Shown piece after piece: positions 53,503 through 62,097 of a stretch of DNA of 64,000 bases; the first letter of the stretch is position 1; each line of letters begins with the position of its first letter. Origin of the DNA: Rhodococcoides fascians A44A. GTDB taxonomy: Bacteria; Actinomycetota; Actinomycetes; Mycobacteriales; Mycobacteriaceae. The stretch lies in NCBI RefSeq assembly GCF_000760735.1, contig NZ_JMEX01000005.1, positions 1,208,592-1,272,591 of the forward strand. Direction: 5' to 3'. The position numbers and the translations under genes are program-made. Under the pieces are notes generated by a model that was not told the origin of the DNA, searched no databases, and worked only from the letters and a program-made list of their open reading frames with translations.

Positions 53503-54204
53503 CGACCCTGCTCGTCCACTCATCGACACCGTGACCGTTCCGCCGCCGCCGGTCGACTTCCCGAGCTCGTCGATCCTCCGAAGTGCCTGCCGCGCAACAG
53601 CTTCCGCACTGTCGAACAACCGAGTTCCAGGGGGCAGAGCCGCGGCGATCTCGGCCGCCACCAACGGGTAGTGCGTACACCCCAGCACGACCACATCCAC
53701 GTCGGCGGGCGTGCGGTCGGCGGCCTCGCGAATCGCTGCGGACACAGCGGAGGAATCTCCGCGGTCGATCGACTCCGCCAGCGAATGGCACGCAACGGCG
53801 GTGACCGTGCGGCCGGCCGCGAACTCCTCGATCAGTCGCGCTTGATACGCACTGGCCGTCGTCGCTGCCGTCGCCCACACCGCGAAGCGATCACTCTGTG
53901 CCGCAGCAGGTTTGATCGCCGGAACGGTGCCGATCACCGGAACGGATCCCACGTGCGCACGCAGGTCCGCCAACGCCGTCACGCTCGCGGTGTTGCACGG
54001 CAGTACCAGAGCCTCCGCGCCAGCCTCGATCCCACGATCCGCGGCCGCCAGCACACGCTCGATCACCACATCGTCCGGCTTCGGACCCCACGGCGCATTG
54101 TCGGGATCCATCAACAGGATCAGATCGAGCTCGGGACGCAGCTGCTTCAGCCACGCCGACGTCGGCAACAGGCCGAGCCCCGAGTCGATCAATCCGACGA
54201 GCAT
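53434..54204 (-). CDS. Glutamate-racemase-like protein (Asp/Glu racemase family)
   Basis: 256 residues. The two catalytic Cys are present: ALVLPCNTASVTAL (first) and VVLGCTHYPLVAAEIA (second). The N-terminus reads VGLIDSGLGLLPTSAWL rather than the usual DSGxGG, and the PYG motif of MurI appears as PWG (DNAPWGPKPDD). So it is a divergent MurI-type enzyme rather than a certain peptidoglycan one. Starts 5 nt after the metB-like stop, so probably one operon. Confidence 0.8.
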   Translation of the reverse strand: MLVGLIDSGLGLLPTSAWLKQLRPELDLILLMDPDNAPWGPKPDDVVIERVLAAADRGIEAGAEALVLPCNTASVTALADLRAHVGSVPVIGTVPAIKPAAAQSDRFAVWATAATTASAYQARLIEEFAAGRTVTAVACHSLAESIDRGDSSAVSAAIREAADRTPADVDVVVLGCTHYPLVAAEIAAALPPGTRLFDSAEAVARQALRRIDELGKSTGGGGTVTVSMSGRAGSLPASALAHREGRLLAGEHIVHQ

Positions 54205-54209
54205 CCGAT

Positions 54210-55382
54210 TCAGCCCAGTGCCTGCTCGACGTCGCCGACGAGATCGGCTGCGTCCTCGATGCCGACCGACAGACGAACCAAGTCGTCGGGGACCTCCAGC
54301 AACGACCCGGCTGTCGACGCGTGCGTCATGGCGCCCGGATGCTCGATCAGCGACTCGACACCTCCGAGCGATTCGGCGAGAGTGAAGATCTCGGTCCGTG
54401 CGCAGAAGTCGAGGGCGGCTTGCTTGCCACCGTTCAAGCGCACCGAGATCATGCCGCCGAAACGCCGCATCTGCTTCGCCGCAACCTCGTGCGACGGATG
54501 CGACGCCAAACCCGGGTAGATGACCTGGGAGATAGCGGAGTGGCCGCTCAGCAGCTCGACCAGCTTCTCCGCGTTGTCGCTGTGCCGTTCCATGCGCAGC
54601 GCCAAGGTCTTGATACCCCGAAGAGTCAGGAATGCATCGAACGGGCCGGGCACACCGCCTGCACCGTTCTGCAGGAACGCGAACGCCGCGTCGAGCTCCT
54701 CGTCGTCGGTGACGAGAGCACCACCCACGACGTCGGAGTGCCCGCCGATGTACTTGGTGGTCGAATGCAGTACGACATCGGCACCGAGCTGTAGCGGCTG
54801 TTGCAGGTACGGCGACGCGAACGTGTTGTCGACGACCAGCTTGGCGTTCTTCTCGTGGGCGACACCGGCAAGCGCCTCGATGTCACCGACGTTCAGAAGC
54901 GGGTTCGTCGGAGTCTCGACCCACACGAGCTTGGTGTTGGGGCGGATCGCGTCACGCACTGCGTCGACGTCGGACACCGCGGCCACCGAGTACTCGATCC
55001 CCCACTGAGTGAACACCTTGTCGATCAGCCTGAACGTGCCGCCGTAGGCATCGTTGGGAATGACGAGGTGATCACCGGGACGCAACGTCGCGCGGAGCAG
55101 CGCATCCGTCGCCGCCATGCCCGACGAGAACGCACGGCCGTACGTGCCCGACTCGATCGCGGCAAGATTCGCTTCGAGCGGCCGACGCGTCGGATTACCG
55201 GTGCGGGCGTACTCGAAGCCACTGCGCATACCGCCGACGCCGTCCTGAGCAAACGTCGAACTCGCGTAGATCGGGACATTGACCGCGCCGGTCAGCGAGT
55301 CCGGCTCGTAACCGGCATGAACCGCTTTGGTCGAAAACCCCTGCCACGAACTGCTGTCTGCCTTGCTGCGCTGCTCACTCAT
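54210..55382 (-). CDS. metB: Cystathionine gamma-synthase (Cys/Met PLP enzyme)
   Basis: 390 residues. Cys/Met metabolism PLP family: FSTKAVHAGYEPDSLTGAVNVPIYASSTFAQDGVGG, RTGNPTRRPLE, SGMAATDALLRA, VWVETPTNPLLNVGDIEA, DNTFASPYLQ, and PLP Lys in VVLHSTTKYIGGHSDV. Replaces the hydroxyl-activated homoserine leaving group with cysteine; a cystathionine gamma-lyase role cannot be excluded. The neighbouring cbs gene fits transsulfuration. ATG 55382 is read from a leader containing two 34-bp repeats. Confidence 0.93.
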   Translation of the reverse strand: MSEQRSKADSSSWQGFSTKAVHAGYEPDSLTGAVNVPIYASSTFAQDGVGGMRSGFEYARTGNPTRRPLEANLAAIESGTYGRAFSSGMAATDALLRATLRPGDHLVIPNDAYGGTFRLIDKVFTQWGIEYSVAAVSDVDAVRDAIRPNTKLVWVETPTNPLLNVGDIEALAGVAHEKNAKLVVDNTFASPYLQQPLQLGADVVLHSTTKYIGGHSDVVGGALVTDDEELDAAFAFLQNGAGGVPGPFDAFLTLRGIKTLALRMERHSDNAEKLVELLSGHSAISQVIYPGLASHPSHEVAAKQMRRFGGMISVRLNGGKQAALDFCARTEIFTLAESLGGVESLIEHPGAMTHASTAGSLLEVPDDLVRLSVGIEDAADLVGDVEQALG

Positions 55383-55400
55383 GACTTTCAGCCTAATAGG

Positions 55401-55465
55401 GTCATTACTGCAGGCTCCACTCCCGCCTGGTTGGGTCATTACTGCAGGCTCCACTCCCGCCTGAT
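55401..55465. repeat. Two tandem copies of a 34-bp repeat
   Basis: Copies begin at 55401 and 55435: GTCATTACTGCAGGCTCCAC then TCCCGCCTG and TTGG or ATAGG. They are related to the 14128-14254 array (GCAGGCTCCACTC.CGCC core). They lie in the leader between the metB start and the divergent acyl-CoA dehydrogenase. Confidence 0.85.
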
Positions 55466-55524
55466 AGGCGAGAGTTCTCGGTAGCCTTCGGGAGACACTG
55501 CAAAGCGAAACGAGGCGTTTGACC

Positions 55525-56697
55525 GTGGCTGATTCACAGACCGTCGACGAGCTGTTCTCCATCGACTCCCTTCTGGATTCCGAGGAGAAGGACATCCGCG
55601 ACACCGTTCGAAAGTTCGGCCGCGAACGTATCCGGCCCCACCTCGCGGACTGGTTCGAGGACGGCACCGTCCCCGCGAGGGAGCTGGCTAAGGAACTGGG
55701 CGCACTCGGACTGTTGGGGATGCATCTCGAGGGTTACGGGTGCGCGGGCACGTCTGCCACTGCCTACGGCCTCGCCTGCCTGGAGCTCGAGGCCATGGAT
55801 TCCGGCATTCGTAGCCTTGTCTCCGTCCAGGGTTCGCTGGCGATGTTCGCGATCTGGAAGTACGGCTCCGAGGAGCAGAAGCAGCAGTGGCTGCCCGGTA
55901 TGGCCGAGGGATCGCTCATCGGTTGCTTCGGGCTGACCGAGGCCGACTACGGATCCAACCCGGGCGGAATGCGGACGCGGGCCAGGAAGGACGGCAGCGA
56001 CTGGGTCCTCAATGGCTCCAAGATGTGGATCACGAACGGCCCGGTCGCCGATGTCGCCGTCGTCTGGGCTCAGACCGACGAGAAAATACGAGGGTTCGTC
56101 GTCCCGACGGACACGCCGGGGTTCACGGCGAACACCGTCAAGAAGAAGCTCTCGCTTCGTGCGTCGATCACCGGCGAACTGGTGCTGGAGGACGTCCGGC
56201 TGCCCAGTGATGCCGTGCTCCCCGACGCTCATGGACTACGTGGCCCGCTCAGCTGTCTCAACGAAGCCCGCTTCGGCATCATCTTCGGCGCGATGGGTGC
56301 GGCACGTGACTGCATCGAGTCGGCCATCGAGTACTCGAAGACACGGGACGTGTTCGACAAGCCACTCGGCGGTTACCAGCTGACGCAGGCCAAGCTCGCG
56401 AACATGGCACTCGAACTCGGCAAAGGTCAACTGCTCGCGCTGCACCTCGGCCGACTGAAGGACAAGGGCGAGCTGCGCGGCGAACAGGTGTCCGTCGGCA
56501 AGCTCAACAACGTGCGCGAAGCGATCGCGATCGCCCGCGAGTGCCGGACGATTCTCGGTGCCAACGGCATCACCCTGGAGTACCCGGTGCTTCGTCACGC
56601 CAACAACCTGGAGTCCGTCCTCACGTACGAGGGAACGTCCGAGGTACACCAGTTGGTGGTGGGGCAGGCACTCACCGGCACCAGCGCGGTTCGCTGA
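55525..56697 (+). CDS. Acyl-CoA dehydrogenase, glutaryl-CoA dehydrogenase-like
   Basis: 390 residues from GTG 55525 (TTG 55519 is nearer its ribosome site and less likely). GCDH-like: DSLLDSEEKDIRDTVRKFGRERI, IGCFGLTEADYGSNPGGMRTRARKDG, WVLNGSKMWITNGPVADV, and C-terminal YEGTSEVHQLVVGQALTGTSAVR with the catalytic Glu in TYEGTSE. FAD-dependent oxidative decarboxylation of glutaryl-CoA to crotonyl-CoA; other short acyl-CoA substrates are possible. Divergent from metB. Confidence 0.88.
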   Translation: MADSQTVDELFSIDSLLDSEEKDIRDTVRKFGRERIRPHLADWFEDGTVPARELAKELGALGLLGMHLEGYGCAGTSATAYGLACLELEAMDSGIRSLVSVQGSLAMFAIWKYGSEEQKQQWLPGMAEGSLIGCFGLTEADYGSNPGGMRTRARKDGSDWVLNGSKMWITNGPVADVAVVWAQTDEKIRGFVVPTDTPGFTANTVKKKLSLRASITGELVLEDVRLPSDAVLPDAHGLRGPLSCLNEARFGIIFGAMGAARDCIESAIEYSKTRDVFDKPLGGYQLTQAKLANMALELGKGQLLALHLGRLKDKGELRGEQVSVGKLNNVREAIAIARECRTILGANGITLEYPVLRHANNLESVLTYEGTSEVHQLVVGQALTGTSAVR

Positions 56698-56705
56698 TTC
56701 CGCTT

Positions 56706-56743
56706 TGAGTGGTTGTGTACGGCCCGCCATACACAACCACTCA
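56706..56743. terminator. Bidirectional hairpin between acyl-CoA dehydrogenase and cbs
   Basis: Perfect 14-bp arms TGAGTGGTTGTGTA (56706-56719) and TACACAACCACTCA (56730-56743) with a 10-nt loop, between convergent genes. Confidence 0.8.
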
Positions 56744-56753
56744 CGTAGGGGGG

Positions 56754-58139
56754 TCAGGCGCCCTTGGACAGGAACCCGAGCAGGTCGTGTCGGGTGATGA
56801 CGCCGACGGGCTTGCCCTCCTCCACGACCATCAGGGCGTCGGTCTCCCCGAGAGCCTTGGTGGCGTCGGAGACGTTCTCGCCTGCACCGATGAGGGGGAA
56901 CGGCTCGCTCATGTGCTTGGCGACCGGGTCCGCCAGTGACGCACGGCCCTCGAAGACCGCGCTCAGCAGTTCGCGCTCGGTGACACTGCCCGCGACCTCG
57001 CCCGCCATCACAGGAGGCTCCGCGCCGACGACCGGCATCTGCGAGACGCCGTACTCGCGCAGGATCTCGATGGCGTCACGCACGGTTTCCGACGGGTGCG
57101 TGTGCACCAGGTCGGGAAGGGCGCCGGACTTGCCGCGGAGCACGTCGCCCACCGACGGCTCGTCGGTCTTGCCGTCCAGGCGCGAGCGAAGGAAGCCGTA
57201 GGACGACATCCAGTCGTCGTTGAAGATCTTCGCGAGGTAGCCACGACCGCCGTCGGGCAGCAACACGACGACGAGAGCGTCGGGGCCTTCACGCTCGGCG
57301 ACACGCAGGGCACCGACGGCAGCCATACCGCACGATCCGCCGACCAGGAGCCCTTCTTCGCGTGCGAGGCGTCGCGTCATGTCGAAGGAATCGGCGTCGG
57401 ACACGGCGATGATCTCGTCGGGAATGGACGGGTCGTAGGCCGACGGCCAGAAGTCCTCACCGACGCCCTCGACGAGGTACGGACGGCCGGTGCCACCCGA
57501 GTAGACCGAGCCTTCGGGGTCGACGCCGATGACCTTGACCTTGCCGCCGGAGATCTCCTTGAGGTACTTGCCTGTTCCGGAGATGGTTCCACCCGTTCCG
57601 ACGCCCGCGACGAAGTGGGTGATCTTGCCGTCGGTGTCGGCCCAGATCTCGGGTCCGGTGGTTTCGTAGTGGCTCTGCGGGCCTGCCGGGTTGGCGTACT
57701 GATTGGGCTTCCACGCACCGTCGATCTCGCGCACCAGGCGATCGGACACGCTGTAGTAGCTGTTGGGGTCCTCGGGAGCGACAGCCGTCGGGCAGACGAC
57801 CACCTCGGCTCCATAGGCGCGCAGCACGTTGCGCTTGTCCTCGCCCACCTTGTCCGGGCACACGAAGACGCACTTGTAGCCACGCTGCTGCGCGACGAGG
57901 GCCAACCCGACCCCGGTGTTGCCCGAAGTCGGTTCCACGATGGTCCCGCCCGGCTTCAACTCGCCCGACGCCTCGGCAGCGTCGATCATCTTGATGGCGA
58001 TGCGGTCCTTGCTGGACCCGCCCGGGTTGAGGTATTCGACCTTGGCCACAACCGACCCCGCGTTGTCGCCGACAACAGAGGAGAGCTTGACCAACGGGGT
58101 GTTGCCGATGAGTTCGGTGACGTGCTGAGCGATGCGCAT
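56754..58139 (-). CDS. cbs: Cystathionine beta-synthase with CBS domain pair
   Basis: 461 residues from ATG 58139. PLP fold-II domain: NTPLVKLSS, KVEYLNPGGSSKDRIAIKMID (PLP Lys), PTSGNTGVGLALVA, GGTISGTGKYLKE, GVGEDFWPSAYD. C-terminal half carries two CBS motifs (LVHTHPSETVRDAIEILREYGVSQMPVVG; FPLIGAGENVSDATKALGETDALMVVEEGKPVGVITRHDLLGFL). Makes cystathionine from homocysteine and serine; the CBS pair may bind a regulatory ligand. Same pathway as metB. A longer frame upstream is a shadow. Confidence 0.93.
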   Translation of the reverse strand: MRIAQHVTELIGNTPLVKLSSVVGDNAGSVVAKVEYLNPGGSSKDRIAIKMIDAAEASGELKPGGTIVEPTSGNTGVGLALVAQQRGYKCVFVCPDKVGEDKRNVLRAYGAEVVVCPTAVAPEDPNSYYSVSDRLVREIDGAWKPNQYANPAGPQSHYETTGPEIWADTDGKITHFVAGVGTGGTISGTGKYLKEISGGKVKVIGVDPEGSVYSGGTGRPYLVEGVGEDFWPSAYDPSIPDEIIAVSDADSFDMTRRLAREEGLLVGGSCGMAAVGALRVAEREGPDALVVVLLPDGGRGYLAKIFNDDWMSSYGFLRSRLDGKTDEPSVGDVLRGKSGALPDLVHTHPSETVRDAIEILREYGVSQMPVVGAEPPVMAGEVAGSVTERELLSAVFEGRASLADPVAKHMSEPFPLIGAGENVSDATKALGETDALMVVEEGKPVGVITRHDLLGFLSKGA

Positions 58140-58278
58140 GACTTCATCTTCCCAGATCGCGCTCGGAGCGGAGTCCTCGGAACGACTCGATCGCACCCGA
58201 CGCGCTTCTCGGTACCCCCGAGACACCGCGAACGGATGCTTACGATGGACGTGTGGCGCAGACCGTGGGAAAGAGAAC

Positions 58279-59259
58279 GTGTCGGTGAGTCGGTGGAAGG
58301 GCGCAGCCAAGGCGGGCGCCGCGACGGTGATTGCAGGCTCGTCAGCTGGGACAGCGTCGTGGGCTGCGTACAAGCATCTGATGGCCCAAGCGACGTCTGC
58401 TCGCGGGGTGATCGGACGCTCGACGGCAAAACCTCCGGAGGCCGACGGCGTCTACGGGCCCGGTGATCGCACGCCGGAACGGTGGCGAATCGGGAGTTCG
58501 GCAGATATTCATCTGATGATCTTCGGCGACTCGACTGCCGCGGGCGTCGGCTGCACTGTCGCCGACGAAGTACCGGGAGTCCTGGTTGCCCGTGGGCTCG
58601 CCGACGAAACCGAGAAGCGGGTCCGGCTGAGCACCAAAGCAATCGGCGGCGCGACGTCGAAAGGCCTGGAGGGCCAGGTCGACGCGATGTTCGTCGCCGG
58701 CCCGCCACCGGACGCCGCGGTCATTCTGATCGGCGCGAACGATGTCACCAAGAAGTTCTCCATCGCGGCGTCGGCCGCGCGACTGGGCAACGCAGTGGAA
58801 CGCTTGACGGCGAAGGGCACGGTCGTCGTCGTGGGAACGTGCCCCGATCTCGGCGTCGTGACCGCGATACCCCAACCTCTGCGAACGGTCGTCCGGAACT
58901 GGGGTCTTCGGCTGGCACGCGCACAGTCCGACGCGACCCTGAAAGCAGGCGGGCACCCCGTGGCGTTGGCGGACTTGCTGTCTCCCGAGTTTCTCGCAGC
59001 CCCGGACACGATGTTCTCCGCGGACCGGTTCCATCCGTCGGCTGCCGGCTACGAACTCGCCGCTCGCCAGTTGCTTCCTGTCCTGGCTGCGGCGTTGGGC
59101 GAGTGGCACGGTGGTCCGCTCCCCGAGCTCCCCGACGTGTCCGCCGCGGCCGAATCCCGCCGTTTCGTGCCGCGCGCGGCGGCATCGTTGGAGAGTTTCC
59201 TACGTCGCCGACGAAGCGAAACGGAGGCGCACAACCAGCCCTACCCGCCGGTAACTTAG
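58279..59259 (+). CDS. SGNH-type esterase/lipase with N-terminal membrane anchor
   Basis: 326 residues from GTG 58279 (GTG 58285 possible). Block I IFGDSTAAGVG (nucleophile Ser), block III LIGANDVTKKF, block V DRFHPSAAGYELAA (Asp-His). The N-terminal AAKAGAATVIAGSSAGTASWAAYKHL is a short hydrophobic stretch that may anchor it in or near the membrane. A GDSL/SGNH hydrolase; substrate unknown. Confidence 0.86.
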   Translation: MSVSRWKGAAKAGAATVIAGSSAGTASWAAYKHLMAQATSARGVIGRSTAKPPEADGVYGPGDRTPERWRIGSSADIHLMIFGDSTAAGVGCTVADEVPGVLVARGLADETEKRVRLSTKAIGGATSKGLEGQVDAMFVAGPPPDAAVILIGANDVTKKFSIAASAARLGNAVERLTAKGTVVVVGTCPDLGVVTAIPQPLRTVVRNWGLRLARAQSDATLKAGGHPVALADLLSPEFLAAPDTMFSADRFHPSAAGYELAARQLLPVLAAALGEWHGGPLPELPDVSAAAESRRFVPRAAASLESFLRRRRSETEAHNQPYPPVT

Positions 59260-59289
59260 TATCCACGGTAATCAACCCTAGGAGAGTTC

Positions 59290-60510
59290 ATGCCAGAAGC
59301 AGTGATCGTCAGTACCGCTCGTTCACCCATCGGCCGCGCGATGAAGGGCTCGCTGAAAGACATCCGTCCCGACGACCTCACCGTGCAGATGGTCGCCGCC
59401 GCGCTCGCGAAGGTTCCCGAGCTCGACCCGACCGACATCGACGACCTCCTTCTGGGATGTGGCCTTCCCGGAGGCATGCAGGGCAACAACCTCGCTCGCA
59501 TCGTGGCAGTCCTGCTCGGCTACGACTCGCTTCCCGGCACCACCATCACCCGCTACTGTTCCTCCTCGCTGCAGACCACGCGCATGGCGTTGCACGCCAT
59601 CAAGGCAGGCGAGGGCGACGTGTTCATCTCCGCAGGCGTCGAGAGCGTCTCCAACTTCATTCACGGCAGCTCCGACTCCCTGCCGCAGAGTCACAACCCG
59701 CTGTTCGCCGACGCCGAGGCACGCACCAAGAAGGCGCAGGAAGAGGGCGCGGACAGCTGGACCGATCCCCGCGAGAGCGGCGAGCTGCCCGACGCGTACA
59801 TCGCCATGGGTCAGACCGCCGAGAACGTCTCGCTGTTGACCGGCATCAGCCGCGAGGATCAGGACCACTGGGCCGTCCGCAGCCAGAACCGGGCCGAGGA
59901 AGCTATCAACTCCGGCTTCTTCGAGCGCGAGATCACCCCGGTCACACTCCCGGACGGCACCGTCGTGTCCAAGGACGACGGCCCCCGTGCGGGCACGACC
60001 TACGAGAAGATCAGCGAGCTCAAGCCGGTCTTCCGCCCCAACGGAACGGTCACGGCAGGCAACGCGTGCCCGCTGAACGACGGAGCGGCCGCACTCGTCA
60101 TCATGAGTGACACCAAGGCCAAGGCGCTCGGCCTGACGCCGCTGGCCCGCATCGTGTCCACCGGCGTCACCGGAACCTCCCCCGAGATCATGGGACTCGG
60201 ACCGATCGAGGCCACCAAGCGGGCGCTGAAGATCGCGAATCTCTCCATCTCCGACATCGACCTGTTCGAGATCAACGAGGCGTTCGCGGTGCAGGTCCTC
60301 GGTTCGGCACGTGATCTCGGCATCGATCACGACAAGCTGAACATCTCCGGTGGCGCAATCGCCGTCGGTCACCCGTTCGGCATGACCGGCGCGCGCATCA
60401 CCACGACCTTGCTGAACAACCTGAAGACACAGGACAAGACGTTCGGCGTGGAGACCATGTGTGTCGGCGGCGGCATGGGAATGGCCATGGTGCTCGAGCG
60501 TCTCAGCTGA
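59290..60510 (+). CDS. Acetyl-CoA C-acetyltransferase (thiolase)
   Basis: 406 residues. Nucleophile Cys in TITRYCSSSLQTTRMALHAIKAG, DIDLFEINEAFAVQ, GGAIAVGHPFGMTGAR (His), and CVGGGMGMA (second Cys). FadA-type thiolase that cleaves or forms acetoacetyl/3-ketoacyl-CoA. ATG 59290 has AGGAGAG 4 nt upstream. It may work with the acetoacetyl-CoA synthetase and acyl-CoA dehydrogenase of this window. Confidence 0.94.
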   Translation: MPEAVIVSTARSPIGRAMKGSLKDIRPDDLTVQMVAAALAKVPELDPTDIDDLLLGCGLPGGMQGNNLARIVAVLLGYDSLPGTTITRYCSSSLQTTRMALHAIKAGEGDVFISAGVESVSNFIHGSSDSLPQSHNPLFADAEARTKKAQEEGADSWTDPRESGELPDAYIAMGQTAENVSLLTGISREDQDHWAVRSQNRAEEAINSGFFEREITPVTLPDGTVVSKDDGPRAGTTYEKISELKPVFRPNGTVTAGNACPLNDGAAALVIMSDTKAKALGLTPLARIVSTGVTGTSPEIMGLGPIEATKRALKIANLSISDIDLFEINEAFAVQVLGSARDLGIDHDKLNISGGAIAVGHPFGMTGARITTTLLNNLKTQDKTFGVETMCVGGGMGMAMVLERLS

Positions 60511-60537
60511 CGCGTCCTTCGAGTCACCCGCAGGAAC

Positions 60538-60578
60538 GCGAAAGGCCCCGCACTCACGAGGAGTGCGGGGCCTTTCGC
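60538..60578. terminator. Strong GC-rich hairpin between thiolase and Bax-inhibitor-1 gene
   Basis: Perfect 18-bp arms (60538-60555, starting GCGAAAGGCCCC; and 60561-60578) with loop ACGAG. The loop-flanking A/T runs (AAAGG / CCTTT) serve both strands of convergent genes. Confidence 0.9.
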
Positions 60579-60586
60579 GGTGACTA

Positions 60587-61432
60587 CTAGTCGTTGTTGA
60601 AGTAGCTGAGCAGTCGCAGGATCTCGACGTACAGCCACACCAGCGTGATGGTCAGGCCGAGGGCCACACCCCAGGCAGCCTTTTCCGGCGCCTGCGCGCG
60701 GATGAGCTGGTCCGCCTGATCGAAGTCCAGCAGGAAGCTGAACGCGGCGATGCCGATGCAGACGAGGCTGAAGATGATGGCGATGGGTCCGCCGTCGCGG
60801 AGGCCGAGGCCGCCGTCCATGAAGAAGCTGGCGACGAGGTTACCGAGCGCCAGCACGACGACGCCGATGAGTGCACCGACGATCATGCGGGTCAGGCGCG
60901 GGGTGACGCGGATGGCACCGGTCTTGTAGACTACGAGCATTCCGAAGAACACACCGAACGTACCGAGCACGGCCTGCGAGATCAGCGTTCCGGCCGACGC
61001 ACCCTGGATCGGGAACGTGAACAGGAACGACAGAGCACCGAGGAAGATGCCTTCGGCGACCGCGTAGGCAAGCACGACTGCCTTGCTGTCCATCTTGCGG
61101 CCGAACGTCGCGAACAGGACCAGGCCGAGACCGACCAGACCGCCACCGATGACGAAGGGAGCTGCGAGGCCGGGGTTACCGTCGACGAGGATGAACGAGA
61201 CGATCGCAGTGAGCGCGAGCACACCGAGCGTGATGCCCGTCTTGGTCACGACGTCGTCGATCGTCATCGCCCGCGACGTGGGGCCTGTCTGGTAGGGATC
61301 GCCGTAGGCCTGCGGCTGACCGAACTGCTGAGCAGCCTGCGAGGCACCTGCCGTCGCAGAGCCGAACGTGGCGTATCCGCCGCCCTCTTGCTTGGGCAGG
61401 TTGCGGAACACCGGGTTGCTGGAGGTGCGCAC
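60587..61432 (-). CDS. Bax inhibitor-1/YccA family membrane protein
   Basis: 281 residues from GTG 61432 (AAAGGA 10 nt upstream). Cytosolic N-terminus RTSSNPVFRNLPKQEGGGYATFG, then seven hydrophobic helices; ALSFLFTFPIQGASAGTLISQAVLGTFGVFFGMLVVYKTG and FSLVCIGIAAFSFLLDFDQADQLI (the Asp pair of the family). Predicted membrane channel-like protein of unknown bacterial role. Confidence 0.88.
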   Translation of the reverse strand: MRTSSNPVFRNLPKQEGGGYATFGSATAGASQAAQQFGQPQAYGDPYQTGPTSRAMTIDDVVTKTGITLGVLALTAIVSFILVDGNPGLAAPFVIGGGLVGLGLVLFATFGRKMDSKAVVLAYAVAEGIFLGALSFLFTFPIQGASAGTLISQAVLGTFGVFFGMLVVYKTGAIRVTPRLTRMIVGALIGVVVLALGNLVASFFMDGGLGLRDGGPIAIIFSLVCIGIAAFSFLLDFDQADQLIRAQAPEKAAWGVALGLTITLVWLYVEILRLLSYFNND

Positions 61433-61656
61433 CGTGTCGCGTCCTTTCTGAAGGGTGAATCCTTCTTCGAGTTCGAGCCCGTCGCGTCGCGCCGAGCCCG
61501 ACAACCGGTAGTGAACCGGCAGCTGTACGTAAAACTCCCACATACGGACAAAAGTTCCCAGTCGGACCACACGACTTCCGACAATTCGGACTCTACCTTC
61601 CTTCGTGACGAACCGCGCAGACACCGGCAGTTTCCCGCGGCGCCTCGGCGGGCACT

Positions 61657-62088
61657 ATGGATCACATGAGTATCGAAGACGGACCAGGCGACACTTTGGA
61701 CCAGAGCGAAAGCCTCGACTCGGACGAGGTGCGCAACGACGACGGCGACGACATCGTCGATGCACCGGACCATTACAGCGAGGCCGACCGGTTCGGAACG
61801 ACGCCGAACGAAGCGCTCGAAGGCGAGAGCCTGGACGAGAAGCTGAGCGAGGAAGAGCCCGACACCGCCCTCGAAGACGAGGAACGGTCGGTGGCGGAAA
61901 CTCCGGACGACGAGCTGACCGAGGAGATCGTGGACCACGAGATCGTCGGTTCGGACGAGGACCCGGACATCGATTACGCGGACGGCCAGCGTCAGGCCGA
62001 GATCGTGGAGGGGACACTCATCGAGGACCGGGGCCGCGATCGCGGCCAGATCGACGGCACGCCGGAAGACGGCGGCCCGGTCGAGTAG
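61657..62088 (+). CDS. DUF5709-family acidic protein
   Basis: 143 residues, highly acidic. DTLDQSESLDSDEVRNDDGDD, then EALEGESLDEKLSEEEPD, is the DUF5709 pattern of actinobacteria. Role unknown; no membrane segment. An ATG at 61666 is an alternative start. Confidence 0.78.
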   Translation: MDHMSIEDGPGDTLDQSESLDSDEVRNDDGDDIVDAPDHYSEADRFGTTPNEALEGESLDEKLSEEEPDTALEDEERSVAETPDDELTEEIVDHEIVGSDEDPDIDYADGQRQAEIVEGTLIEDRGRDRGQIDGTPEDGGPVE

Positions 62089-62097
62089 ACGAGCTGG

